Source: Gemmatimonadota bacterium (lineage in GTDB: Bacteria; Gemmatimonadota; Gemmatimonadetes; Longimicrobiales; Gaopeijiaceae). From it: a DNA stretch of 31,758 nt. Location: assembly GCA_012959595.1 (NCBI GenBank), contig DUCW01000008.1, forward strand, positions 5,568 through 37,325, in the 5' to 3' direction. Below the pieces are notes generated by a model. That model saw only the letters and a program-made list of their open reading frames with translations. It searched no databases and was not told where the DNA came from. Both the position numbers and the translations under genes were made by a program. Positions 15,193 to 22,906 of the stretch are shown here, piece by piece; within the stretch, counting starts at the first letter, position 1, and each line of letters starts with the position of its first letter.

Positions 15193-17022
15193 TCATTGAG
15201 ACACTCCTGGACGAGCTTCCACTTTAGCGGTGTCAGAAAGCACTTTTGTTCCTTTCTCAGCTAGCCCACCAAGCCAAAAAATAAAGGAGACCAAAGCAAA
15301 GAAAATTAAAACACAGCCAGATATAACAATGGCTGCATAGCCAAGAGCAGGGGTGGCGGCTTGCTCACTGGTATCACGCATAACCTCCCACACATGCCAA
15401 TGTTGTCGAATACCGCTACGCGCAAACCCCATCAAACCCATCAGCCAAGTAAAGGTGACCGCCAAAATAAAAAGTGCATACTGGGACCTGGCTGGCATCT
15501 GACCCCACCGAATATCTCCTCTGGATTCAGCCCCCCGCAACATGAAGACGTCTATGGTGATCACCCCAATAATTGTCGCTAGTACAGCCAGCACTTGGTA
15601 GACTGAGAAGCCGATCCTCGTAATCGCTGGCACGAAATATCCCCAAACACCGTAAAACAGGACTACGAAAGTCGATATTACGAACAGGGCAACTTGAACT
15701 ATGGTTGCCGTTCTCGCCCATGTGACAGTTGGTCGAGAGTTGGCTCTCCGATATAACAGAAACGACAAGAAGGTTGTTAGAATCATCAGATTGACTGCAG
15801 TATTCTTTGCGCTCATGACTCCCAGCACTCCCAAAAAGGGATGATGGGTGCCACCCATCGCAGCGATTTCCTCACGATCCGCAATCATCGTATTAGGTGT
15901 GGCCCACACCATCACACCTAGTACGAGAACGACCAACATCCACTTGGTATAGGGAGTGAACCTCTCTGCCCCAGGGATACGTCCCATACCCACCCACAGG
16001 TAATAATTTCCGGCCAAGAATAACACGCCGATAAGAAAAGCCTGGATGATCCACAGCCAACTCATGAAACCACCCATCATGGTAATTCCCATTTGTTGAT
16101 TGAATTCGTAGATCTCTCTCCCCAAATAGTATCCCGCAAATGGCAAGATAATTAAAGCACCAATCGCTATAAGGTTTCCTATGTACCCCATCCAATCATA
16201 GTGGGCTCTTTCCTCGTCGGTTTTTGCGACCAGGAATCGATAGGCCGCATAAGCACCTACAATCGCACCCCCAAACACTACATTGGCTATAATCCTGTGG
16301 ATGTTGATAGGCATCCAGGTGGCATTGGCAAACGCACTCCAGAACTGTACCATGCCTGGGGCCGTGTCTGGTGTCACGTCTGCAGGAGGACTCATCATAT
16401 ATGTAAGCCATGAGTTCGCTATGAACATGACTGCAGTCCCCCAAACGTTTAGTAGGATTCCGAGAGTCCAGTGAACTAATTTAGCTCTTCCTTTACTCCA
16501 TAAATCCCACCCATAATAATACAAATAAAGTGTGAAAGACTCGAAGAAAAACAAACTTACATACACCCACATTGAAACTTGAAAAATCTCTACTAAATAC
16601 AACCAGAGACCAGGATAAAGAGTTACTAATAAGAATGATAAGATTGCTCCCCATATTGCCGTAGCAGAGTATGCCACCAACAATAGTCTCGTAAACTCCT
16701 TGGCCAGCTTGTCGTACTTGCTGTCCCCCCCAAAGATGCCTACGGCTTCGGCTACCACGGCAAACATCGGCACACCTAGAACGAAAGCCGCGAAAAGAAG
16801 ATGAACTTGAGCTGCCACCCAAATAGCAACCCGACTTCCAACCAGAGGAAAATCCCCATACTGCCTCATGGCTTCGGAGCCCTGGGCTAGCAAAAAGTCA
16901 GGCATGACAAATTGGCTCACTATCCCACAAACGGCCACAGCCGCCCAGAGCAGAGACCGACCACCATTTTGCTTTGAGTTTAAACTTGTTTTCTTTTCTC
17001 TGAGGTCTAGCAGGATGGACAT
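15193..17022 (-). CDS. CydA-like subunit of the cytochrome bd oxygen reductase superfamily
   Basis: A 609-aa membrane protein with about 14 hydrophobic segments, longer than CydA (about 520 aa, nine helices). Residues equivalent to CydA haem sites are visible: His74 (AQVHLLFAAFVLG, like His19), Glu161 (FFFESFTLYLYYYGWD, like Glu107), His184 (KLVHWTLGI) and His242 (INIHRIIANVVFGG, like His186). The quinol-binding GRQPW/Q-loop signature is not seen, and no CydB gene is present. With cytochrome c genes next door, a cytochrome c-linked rather than quinol-linked enzyme is likely, as proposed for divergent bd families in Nitrospirota and relatives. A quinol:cytochrome c role is an alternative. The ATG overlaps the radical SAM stop by one base (TAATG) and has AGGAGG upstream. 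Confidence 0.85.
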   Translation of the reverse strand: MSILLDLREKKTSLNSKQNGGRSLLWAAVAVCGIVSQFVMPDFLLAQGSEAMRQYGDFPLVGSRVAIWVAAQVHLLFAAFVLGVPMFAVVAEAVGIFGGDSKYDKLAKEFTRLLLVAYSATAIWGAILSFLLVTLYPGLWLYLVEIFQVSMWVYVSLFFFESFTLYLYYYGWDLWSKGRAKLVHWTLGILLNVWGTAVMFIANSWLTYMMSPPADVTPDTAPGMVQFWSAFANATWMPINIHRIIANVVFGGAIVGAYAAYRFLVAKTDEERAHYDWMGYIGNLIAIGALIILPFAGYYLGREIYEFNQQMGITMMGGFMSWLWIIQAFLIGVLFLAGNYYLWVGMGRIPGAERFTPYTKWMLVVLVLGVMVWATPNTMIADREEIAAMGGTHHPFLGVLGVMSAKNTAVNLMILTTFLSFLLYRRANSRPTVTWARTATIVQVALFVISTFVVLFYGVWGYFVPAITRIGFSVYQVLAVLATIIGVITIDVFMLRGAESRGDIRWGQMPARSQYALFILAVTFTWLMGLMGFARSGIRQHWHVWEVMRDTSEQAATPALGYAAIVISGCVLIFFALVSFIFWLGGLAEKGTKVLSDTAKVEARPGVSQ

Positions 17023-18377
17023 TATGCCCTGCCTCCTCTACTTAGAAAGAAAGGCAGTTTCTTAGAAAAATCTACTGGCATATTCTCTCGAACTTCAGCC
17101 ATGACTTCCATGTCTACCAATTCGTACCCCCTGTCCTGGGCATATTTTTCAACCCTTCCGACAACCACACTTCTCACAAAACTGGGTATCTTTTGCACTT
17201 TCTCATAAGCTTCTGGGGTCCACTCTAGACTGATTTCCCCAACCTTTTGTCCGTAGGAAATCCCCTGGTTTGCCTCTACTACTGGTTTGTCTCCCACTGG
17301 ATCATAGACACACGAATTATCTGGCCCTAGGTGGTCGCCATTGTCAGCGTAGGCCCTGGCCCTACAACCACCACACACTTTTCTGTACTCGCATCGACCA
17401 CACCGGCCTGAAAGATTGCCACCTCTCAAGTCATTAAACACCGGAGAGGTTTCCCAAATCTCCTTAAAGCTTTGAGTAAGAAGATCTCCCGCAATCAAGG
17501 GCATATAAGGGCAAGGAGTCACTTTCCCCTCAGGAGTAATTCTGACATAATGTACACCACAGGGACATCGCGTCTCATAATTAAGGAGAGGAGAATCTGA
17601 CGCCCCTTCAATAACATGTCGCATAATTTGGGGTTGGCATTTAGAGCGTACCATCATCGTTCCCCTGTACAGCTTCTCCAAGGTGACCAGATCTCTTAAA
17701 ACCTCTTCGTTTTCAGTTGCACTCATCCCTCTCATCCGTTCTGCCCGTCCCGTAGGAACAACAAAATAGACGTTGAATGATATTGCTCCAGCATCAGCGG
17801 CCCATCTAGCAAGGTCGCTCAGCTCGTGGCGATTCCCACTTGTCACGGTTGTCTGAATTACAAAATCCAGGCACTTGTCTGCACACCGCCCCACTGCGGC
17901 TTGAGTCTCCTCAAGAGCTCCCCCTCCATGCCTAAACCGGTCATGATAGATTGATCTGAGCGAGTCAATGCTGACCGCTACCCCCTTAACACCAGAATCC
18001 ATCAGAGAATCGATTCGAGTATCGGTAAGCCCTGTCCCATTGGTCCCGATTACAACAGTCGCGCCCCTGGATGACGCTTTTTCTGCAATGGCTTCAAGGT
18101 CATCACGCAACAACGGTTCGCCACCGGTCAGAATCAGCATAGGGCTTGGATTAAGATCCAATACCTCGTTGAGTATTCGCATACATTCTTGCGTGGGCAG
18201 TTCAGTTTCTTGTGCATGCCAGGAACCAGCTGAGATATAGCAATGAGCACAGGCCAAATTACATCTCTTCGTAAGGTTCCATGCAACAATATGAGGCACA
18301 TGGGCCTTCTCCTGCCCTGGGGCAGGAACCAACATCGTGTCTTCGGAAAGCATTGCTGCACTAGGGTGTAGAATCAC
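17022..18377 (-). CDS. Radical SAM/SPASM protein with C-terminal PCP_red domain
   Basis: A 451-aa enzyme. The radical SAM cluster motif is Cys39, Cys43 and Cys46 (TKRCNLACAHCYIS), and the SAM-binding GGEP is at 85-88. FNVYFVVPTGRAERM near 201-215 resembles the NirJ/AhbD haem-biosynthesis group. A SPASM-type region holds eight cysteines (271, 273, 289, 326, 329, 335, 338, 356), enough for auxiliary Fe-S clusters. Residues of about 382-435 are a PCP_red domain (LEWTPEAYEKVQKIPSFVR). NirJ and AhbD edit haem side chains; here it may modify a haem or a peptide of the adjacent oxidase, which is inference. It overlaps the USP gene by 4 nt (ATGA) and the CydA-like gene by one base. Confidence 0.88.
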   Translation of the reverse strand: MILHPSAAMLSEDTMLVPAPGQEKAHVPHIVAWNLTKRCNLACAHCYISAGSWHAQETELPTQECMRILNEVLDLNPSPMLILTGGEPLLRDDLEAIAEKASSRGATVVIGTNGTGLTDTRIDSLMDSGVKGVAVSIDSLRSIYHDRFRHGGGALEETQAAVGRCADKCLDFVIQTTVTSGNRHELSDLARWAADAGAISFNVYFVVPTGRAERMRGMSATENEEVLRDLVTLEKLYRGTMMVRSKCQPQIMRHVIEGASDSPLLNYETRCPCGVHYVRITPEGKVTPCPYMPLIAGDLLTQSFKEIWETSPVFNDLRGGNLSGRCGRCEYRKVCGGCRARAYADNGDHLGPDNSCVYDPVGDKPVVEANQGISYGQKVGEISLEWTPEAYEKVQKIPSFVRSVVVGRVEKYAQDRGYELVDMEVMAEVRENMPVDFSKKLPFFLSRGGRA

Positions 18378-20467
18378 GCCTGATTGTTCTCCGTGTCCAT
18401 AAACTTCTCTATGGCCGACTTGGCGTCCTTGGGTGACACCATTTTGAGATCAACCGGACAGTTTTCTGCCGCTTCTTCAACGTCCCTGATGGGACACCGT
18501 GTCACTCCGTTGGCCTTTGCTTCGTCTATGAATTTCCTCATCTCGGGAGTCATGCCATCTATGCCTTCAGCGGCCGCTTTAAGCTGCTTTGTCTGAAGCT
18601 CCTTAAACATGACTAACATTGTGTCCATATCGAACTCGTCCGCCTCGATCATAGCCTGTTTATTCTCGTCCATTACCATAGTCGTCACTCGCCAGAATTC
18701 ATGCTCTCTCGCGAACCTCTCAACCGTATTTCTGGCCAGAGGCCGAGCTATTAGTGGAACCTGGTCAAGCCTCTCGTAGGCCTCCTCGGTCCACTGAACA
18801 GGGTCCGTTAAAATCCTTTCTCTTGTGGTAACATGACCAGTGTATGGACAGGTAGTATCTATCGTGGCCACCTCTGGGTCGAGATCGAGGTCCAAACCTT
18901 TGACCAGGGTCCGCTTCATTGCTTCTTGGGCCTTCACCTCCGCTAGTACCAACTCTTCCGCCGTACCGATACCCATTATCAATTGCATATGCGTAGGCAA
19001 CAGCTTCTTAATGGCTTCGTCCAAGCGATCACCTGTAACCATCGGCATCCCATCTTTCCCGAGGGGAGGGACAGATTCACCCTCATGCTCGGTTTCAACA
19101 GCTTCTAGGGACCGGGACCCTGCACCATTCGCCTCTATTTTATATGTCCCGTTCGCTCCAGGTCCGTAATTGTCCAGGGTGAACTCTTCTACAGCTTTTC
19201 TAGCTATCCCCAAAGCAAAAGGCGGAACTCTCAAAATACGCACCTCGGCGTCAGGGGCCCATTCCAATCCAGATTCTCCATCTTCTTCAATCCAGGGAAT
19301 GTCATCTGGCCGCACGCCCAAGGTGCTCGTCACTAACATGTTTCCAGGGGCTAGTCGACACAGATTTTCCACTTGAGAGCCCATGTCGGTCCCTTCAATT
19401 CGATGGTTGCCGTGCCTAGATAGGATCAAAAGGCTAGGATCAATCTCTTCTATCCACTGAAGGATACACTGGAATGGCTTTCCTATAAGAATCTGCGTCT
19501 CTACCTCCACGTCCGGGAATTCCTCAGCCATGATCTCTGCCCTTTTCAGGTTGGCTTGGGCCAGCTTGAGCAGTCCTTTGTCTATGATATTATTATGAAG
19601 CTCCTCCTGTTCTTCAAATTTAAAAACCTTTGAAGCTTGCACAGAAAGGATGTCTTTGATATTACCAAAAACAGAATGATGATATTCCACGTCGAAAGCT
19701 GAGCAGACAAAAAGCTTGGCGTTGAAGTCCTGAGCCATTTCCAAGGCCTTACGCATCGCCTTGTAAGAATACGAGGACCCGTCTACGCAGACCATCCACG
19801 AACCTTCTCTCAGGGGCCTCTCGTCCTTTGTTATCAGAATATCCTTCTCTACGTGACGTATGGCCCTGGAAACCATCCCTCCCAGTTGAGAAAGGGGTTG
19901 GATACCGATCCCGTGAGCACCTATGACCATCAAGTCATATTCGCGCCCGCTCGAGCCAGCCAGTTTTTCGTCTGGGTCCTCATCTTCAGCCACGATCCGG
20001 CCATCATCTCCGAGTTTAACGTCACTCCGTACGTTCTCACCGCCATCATATTTATCAGCTATATTTGGATCGAACCCAATGAGACTAGGCAGTCGGCCAG
20101 CCCCCTTATTAGCTTCGCGGATGATCTCTTCGTAATTAATGCCCTCTAACAATTGCCTGGTAAGGGGAACGCCTGCTTTTTTGCATATCTTAGCAGTTTG
20201 GTCCAAAAAGGAATCAGAAATCAACTGCAATCCTTTTTCGATGAGCTTGTCATGCACCTTCCGTTGCCGCTTAATTTCTTTAGCAGTTTGAAATTGTGCA
20301 GGAAGCCCAGTCTCCAGTTGTCGGAAACGAACGTCGTGCAGACGAGCTGCATACACATGATTCCCGACGATGCTACCACCAGAATTTTTGCAGATTTCAA
20401 CCGCTCTGTCTACAGCCCAATGAGAGTGGTCTGAGTTGTCAATCGGAACAAACACCTCACAGTACAT
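18374..20467 (-). CDS. Tandem universal stress protein with two PCP_red-like segments
   Basis: A 697-aa soluble protein. Residues of about 1-215 and 222-385 are two USP domains: EVFVPIDNSDHSHWAVDRA with VIGAHGIGIQPLSQLGGMVSRAI, and WMVCVDGSSYSYKAMRKALE with LSRHGNHRIEGTDMGSQVENL. The G-x2-G-x9-G nucleotide loop is only partly kept. A degenerate PCP_red segment follows (398-440, LEWAPDAEVRILRVPPFA), and a good copy lies at 555-605 (VQWTEEAYERLDQVPLIARPLA). The C-terminal half has three isolated Cys-Pro pairs (TCPYTGH, RCPIRD, NCPVDL) that could bind metal. It is first in the bd/cox transcription unit. GAGG precedes the ATG. It may sense energy or redox state and act on the downstream complex; that is inference. 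Confidence 0.85.
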   Translation of the reverse strand: MYCEVFVPIDNSDHSHWAVDRAVEICKNSGGSIVGNHVYAARLHDVRFRQLETGLPAQFQTAKEIKRQRKVHDKLIEKGLQLISDSFLDQTAKICKKAGVPLTRQLLEGINYEEIIREANKGAGRLPSLIGFDPNIADKYDGGENVRSDVKLGDDGRIVAEDEDPDEKLAGSSGREYDLMVIGAHGIGIQPLSQLGGMVSRAIRHVEKDILITKDERPLREGSWMVCVDGSSYSYKAMRKALEMAQDFNAKLFVCSAFDVEYHHSVFGNIKDILSVQASKVFKFEEQEELHNNIIDKGLLKLAQANLKRAEIMAEEFPDVEVETQILIGKPFQCILQWIEEIDPSLLILSRHGNHRIEGTDMGSQVENLCRLAPGNMLVTSTLGVRPDDIPWIEEDGESGLEWAPDAEVRILRVPPFALGIARKAVEEFTLDNYGPGANGTYKIEANGAGSRSLEAVETEHEGESVPPLGKDGMPMVTGDRLDEAIKKLLPTHMQLIMGIGTAEELVLAEVKAQEAMKRTLVKGLDLDLDPEVATIDTTCPYTGHVTTRERILTDPVQWTEEAYERLDQVPLIARPLARNTVERFAREHEFWRVTTMVMDENKQAMIEADEFDMDTMLVMFKELQTKQLKAAAEGIDGMTPEMRKFIDEAKANGVTRCPIRDVEEAAENCPVDLKMVSPKDAKSAIEKFMDTENNQA

Positions 20468-20572
20468 ATTCTTTACCTCGAATCATTCTGTCCAATCCTA
20501 TTCAGTGCAAGGTGTTTATTCTTAACTTGGGACACCCCGCCACCCACAGCTACAGAGCCTCTGACAAGCAAA

Positions 20573-20578
20573 ATTATA
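20573..20578 (-). promoter_or_regulatory. Possible -10 box for the bd/cox operon
   Basis: A perfect TATAAT on the minus strand lies about 106 bp before the USP start codon. The hexamer 17 bp further upstream (TTCTCC) is a poor -35, so an activator or a chance match must be considered. Confidence 0.22.
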
Positions 20579-20650
20579 TGGTCTCCATCTGCCCCGGAGA
20601 AATGCCCGTTTTCATTAGTGCTTACCTCAAATTACCGACCCTAAAACTAG

Positions 20651-20676
20651 CTGCTTGTGATAAAAAGCACAAGCAG
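20651..20676 (-). other. Perfect inverted repeat, 9-bp arms with 8-nt loop
   Basis: CTGCTTGTG and CACAAGCAG flank an A-rich loop. On the minus strand the stem is followed by CTAGTTTTAG, a short T-rich stretch, so it could act as a weak terminator for the ABC operon. It could also be an operator dyad for the oxidase operon. Confidence 0.5.
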
Positions 20677-20686
20677 AATAATTCCC

Positions 20687-20714
20687 ATATATGGTTGTAG
20701 ATACAACCATATAT
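20687..20714 (-). other. Perfect inverted repeat, 12-bp arms with 4-nt loop
   Basis: ATATATGGTTGT and ACAACCATATAT are separated by AGAT. A 12-bp perfect match with a tetraloop is unlikely by chance in a short gap. No T-run follows on the minus strand, so it is more like an operator or an RNA stem than a standard intrinsic terminator. Confidence 0.55.
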
Positions 20715-20783
20715 TTAGCCGGGAAAGCCGACAATGCAAGAGGGCCTATGGCGTCATTATTTTTTTGTCCGCCTCCCAAATTA

Positions 20784-21503
20784 TCAGCTACCTGTTTCCT
20801 TCGACGTAAACAGTGCCTGTCCCCAGAAATAAACTGCCAGGATCAAGCCTAGGGTCACTAGTAAGGGTGGGTACATTACTTCTGCATTTTCTGCCGGATT
20901 TATGCCAGAAACAAGAGCTCTGACAGAAATATATAGCGGACGAAAGGGCACCCAAGGCTCCAGGGTGGCAAATAAACTGCCAGGGGGTGCTACCCGAAAA
21001 ACACCTGCGAGATGTACCATGTAGAGAGCAAACAAACTCGAAAACAAAGCTCCTTCTGCTATGGAGCGAGCAATAGAGGCTGCTAGTACACCAACCAAAT
21101 TACCGGCCAGCAAACTGAGCAGGACTCCAACCGCAAACAAAGGGGCTATCCCAGCATTGCTCTTACTCGAAAAAATTATCAAAAACATCGCAGGAACAAG
21201 TTGTAAAAAATCAAGAGCTACAAATGCAACAGTACGCTCTATTAGCAACCACCCTGGATTTACACCGGTCATTACATATCTCTGAAGAAGACCTGACTCC
21301 TGGTCTCGGACCAGAGGAATGCTAGACCCAAAAGTAGAGAACAGAGCAAACAATACCACGATTATAGCTGTTAGGTGCACGGCCGGTGCGTCACTCAAAA
21401 TTATCGGTGCAACGAAAACCACGGGAATTATAGTATTGAAAAAAAACAGCCGTCTGTTTCTAAATCCTATGAGCCATTCGCTTTTCAGTATAGCAAACTT
21501 CAA
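20784..21503 (-). CDS. ABC-2 type transporter permease
   Basis: A 239-aa membrane protein with six hydrophobic segments, typical of ABC-2/CcmB-size permeases. The family feature VRDQESGLLQRYVMTGVNPGWLLIERTVAF (amphipathic coupling region after helix two) is clear. It overlaps the ATPase gene by 4 nt, so the two form one transporter. The substrate is not readable. Proximity to cytochrome genes suggests export of haem, copper or a related compound, or a NosFY-like role, but the ATPase is longer than CcmA and no ccm or nos genes are nearby. Confidence 0.85.
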   Translation of the reverse strand: MKFAILKSEWLIGFRNRRLFFFNTIIPVVFVAPIILSDAPAVHLTAIIVVLFALFSTFGSSIPLVRDQESGLLQRYVMTGVNPGWLLIERTVAFVALDFLQLVPAMFLIIFSSKSNAGIAPLFAVGVLLSLLAGNLVGVLAASIARSIAEGALFSSLFALYMVHLAGVFRVAPPGSLFATLEPWVPFRPLYISVRALVSGINPAENAEVMYPPLLVTLGLILAVYFWGQALFTSKETGS

Positions 21504-22441
21504 GGGTCTATTCCGCGTAGTTGCTCGTGTTCCAGGGATGTCCCTGTAAGCAAAGAAAAAACATCCGCCAAGTCAGGCCTTGTTATTTCCACCTTGGAGA
21601 TTGCAAGCCCAGCATTAAGAATCTTTTCCATTACAGATGGCAAGTCTGCAACATCTGACGGCATGTTGGCTATTATTTTGTCAGGTAGCACCCGTGCCCC
21701 TATTCCTTCCAGCTCAATATCATTGTGTGCAACCCCTGAGGTCCATATTTCAACTTTGGCCTCTTTTTTTAGCTGTTTCAAGAGTTCCTCGGGCGAATCT
21801 TGAACAACAATTTCTCCGTCTATGAGAAAAACAACAGAAGTTGCTATTCTTGTTGCAAGCCCAGGGTGGTTCGTGGCCAAAACAACACAACTATCTTTGT
21901 TGTACTTGTGATTCATAGAGTCGATAAACACCTCCAAAGCAGAGGGGTCAAGACCCAAGGTGGGTTCATCTAAGATGATAAGATTTGGATTATGTACCAA
22001 GCTTTCCACAAGTTGGAGTTTCTTTTTCATGCCGTGGGAGTAGGATCCCACGGGAACATCCTTCACTTTAGATAATCCGAATCTTGCAAACAGATTATCC
22101 AATACCAAGGACGCATCCTTGCGTTCCAGACCATATAGGTCGGCGAACAATTGGGCGTTCTCCATACCGGTTAGGCCTGACAAGTGGACCGGCTGGTCTC
22201 CAGCAAATCCGATCCGTCTTCGAACCTCCCGCAAGTTTCCTGATATCGGCCGCCCAAATATTACAAGGGGTCCTTCGGGGTGCCTAAGTTCCGTAGCCAG
22301 AGATCGGAGGAGCGTACTTTTTCCAGACCCGTTGGGGCCCATCAGAACAATACACTCTCCAGGACGACCCTTGAGAGAAATATTCTGTAACCCTTTTCTT
22401 CCAGACGGGTATTGATAAGAAAGAGAGTTGATCTCAAACAA
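21500..22441 (-). CDS. ABC transporter ATP-binding protein
   Basis: A 313-aa ATPase: Walker A GPNGSGKST (35-43), Q-loop near GDQ (81-83), signature SYSHGMKKKLQL (133-144, a variant of LSGGQ), Walker B LIILDEP (154-160) and H-loop His192 (LATNHP). About 100 residues beyond the core form an alpha/beta tail with a repeat-like VEIWTSGVAHNDIELEG / KVEITRPDLADVFSLLTG, as in export ATPases of the CcmA/NosF/GldA size class. It pairs with the overlapping ABC-2 permease. It begins 4 bp after the stop of the zinc-ribbon PCP_red gene. Confidence 0.93.
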   Translation of the reverse strand: MFEINSLSYQYPSGRKGLQNISLKGRPGECIVLMGPNGSGKSTLLRSLATELRHPEGPLVIFGRPISGNLREVRRRIGFAGDQPVHLSGLTGMENAQLFADLYGLERKDASLVLDNLFARFGLSKVKDVPVGSYSHGMKKKLQLVESLVHNPNLIILDEPTLGLDPSALEVFIDSMNHKYNKDSCVVLATNHPGLATRIATSVVFLIDGEIVVQDSPEELLKQLKKEAKVEIWTSGVAHNDIELEGIGARVLPDKIIANMPSDVADLPSVMEKILNAGLAISKVEITRPDLADVFSLLTGTSLEHEQLRGIDP

Positions 22442-22444
22442 AGG

Positions 22445-22906
22445 TTACATGCCCTCTAAGCCGAGCTCTGTTCGAGCTCTGTCCATGATTACTGGATTCA
22501 TTTCCGAGATGCCATTTTGCTGTGCCCAATCAGTATAAATCCTCTTTACCATCCCTCTAACAAAACTCGGAACATTGTCCAACCTTCCAACGGCTTCGGG
22601 TGTCCACGTTACACTTAAAGGGTGGCCTTGGTGCTCTGGCAAACCACTTTCGGGCACCTCGAACACTTCTTCCTTTCCTCCCTCCATTGAGGTTCGGGAA
22701 AGCTCCATTGGTTGAGCAGGAACTTCTCTGCCCCCTATCTTGACACCCATGCTCGAAACCAGCTGGGTTTCCATAGGATTTGTTAGCATGGCCACCTCCT
22801 TGTTACAGGAGCCACACTCAAAAACCGCTGCAAGCGTACCATCCCCTGGAATCTGGCGCTCTACAAAGTCCATCACCGTGTCACAGGAAATGCAGAGAAA
22901 TTTCAT
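22445..22906 (-). CDS. Zinc-ribbon protein with C-terminal PCP_red domain
   Basis: A 153-aa protein. The N terminus has two CxxC pairs (Cys5/Cys8 in FLCISCD and Cys31/Cys34 in FECGSCNKE), consistent with a zinc ribbon or rubredoxin-like metal knuckle. A polar linker leads to a PCP_red domain at about 98-150 (VTWTPEAVGRLDNVPSFVRGMV, then a helix ending VIMDRARTELG). This domain closely matches the one on the radical SAM protein. PCP_red was named for the C terminus of the protochlorophyllide reductase B subunit, but no chlorophyll genes are present. It overlaps the Mrp gene by 4 nt. Confidence 0.8.
   Translation of the reverse strand: MKFLCISCDTVMDFVERQIPGDGTLAAVFECGSCNKEVAMLTNPMETQLVSSMGVKIGGREVPAQPMELSRTSMEGGKEEVFEVPESGLPEHQGHPLSVTWTPEAVGRLDNVPSFVRGMVKRIYTDWAQQNGISEMNPVIMDRARTELGLEGM

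Larger units (their letters stand above)
20468..20783 (-). promoter_or_regulatory. 316-bp gap between the ABC module and the bd/cox operon
   Basis: This is the longest gene-free stretch in the window. On the minus strand it separates the ABC permease stop from the USP start. It holds two perfect inverted repeats, listed separately, and a TATAAT hexamer reading toward the USP gene. I see no convincing coding frame. It is the best place for the promoter and control of the respiratory operon, and possibly for termination of the ABC operon. Confidence 0.45.

Noticed and set aside
15193..17022. Calling this gene a standard CydA quinol oxidase subunit
   Set aside because: No CydB partner, no quinol-loop signature, extra helices, and cytochrome c neighbours argue against a canonical CydAB enzyme.
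18384..20434. Several open frames antisense to the USP gene
   Set aside because: They mirror codon bias of the real gene, have low-complexity Ser/Pro/Arg composition and no family features.
20784..22441. Naming the ABC pair CcmAB (haem exporter)
   Set aside because: The ATPase is about 100 residues longer than CcmA, and no other cytochrome c maturation genes are in the window; size and context are not enough for the name.
17022..22906. Chlorophyll or bacteriochlorophyll synthesis inferred from PCP_red domains
   Set aside because: No BchL, BchN or BchB catalytic parts or other photosynthesis genes are present; the domain occurs widely in non-phototrophs.
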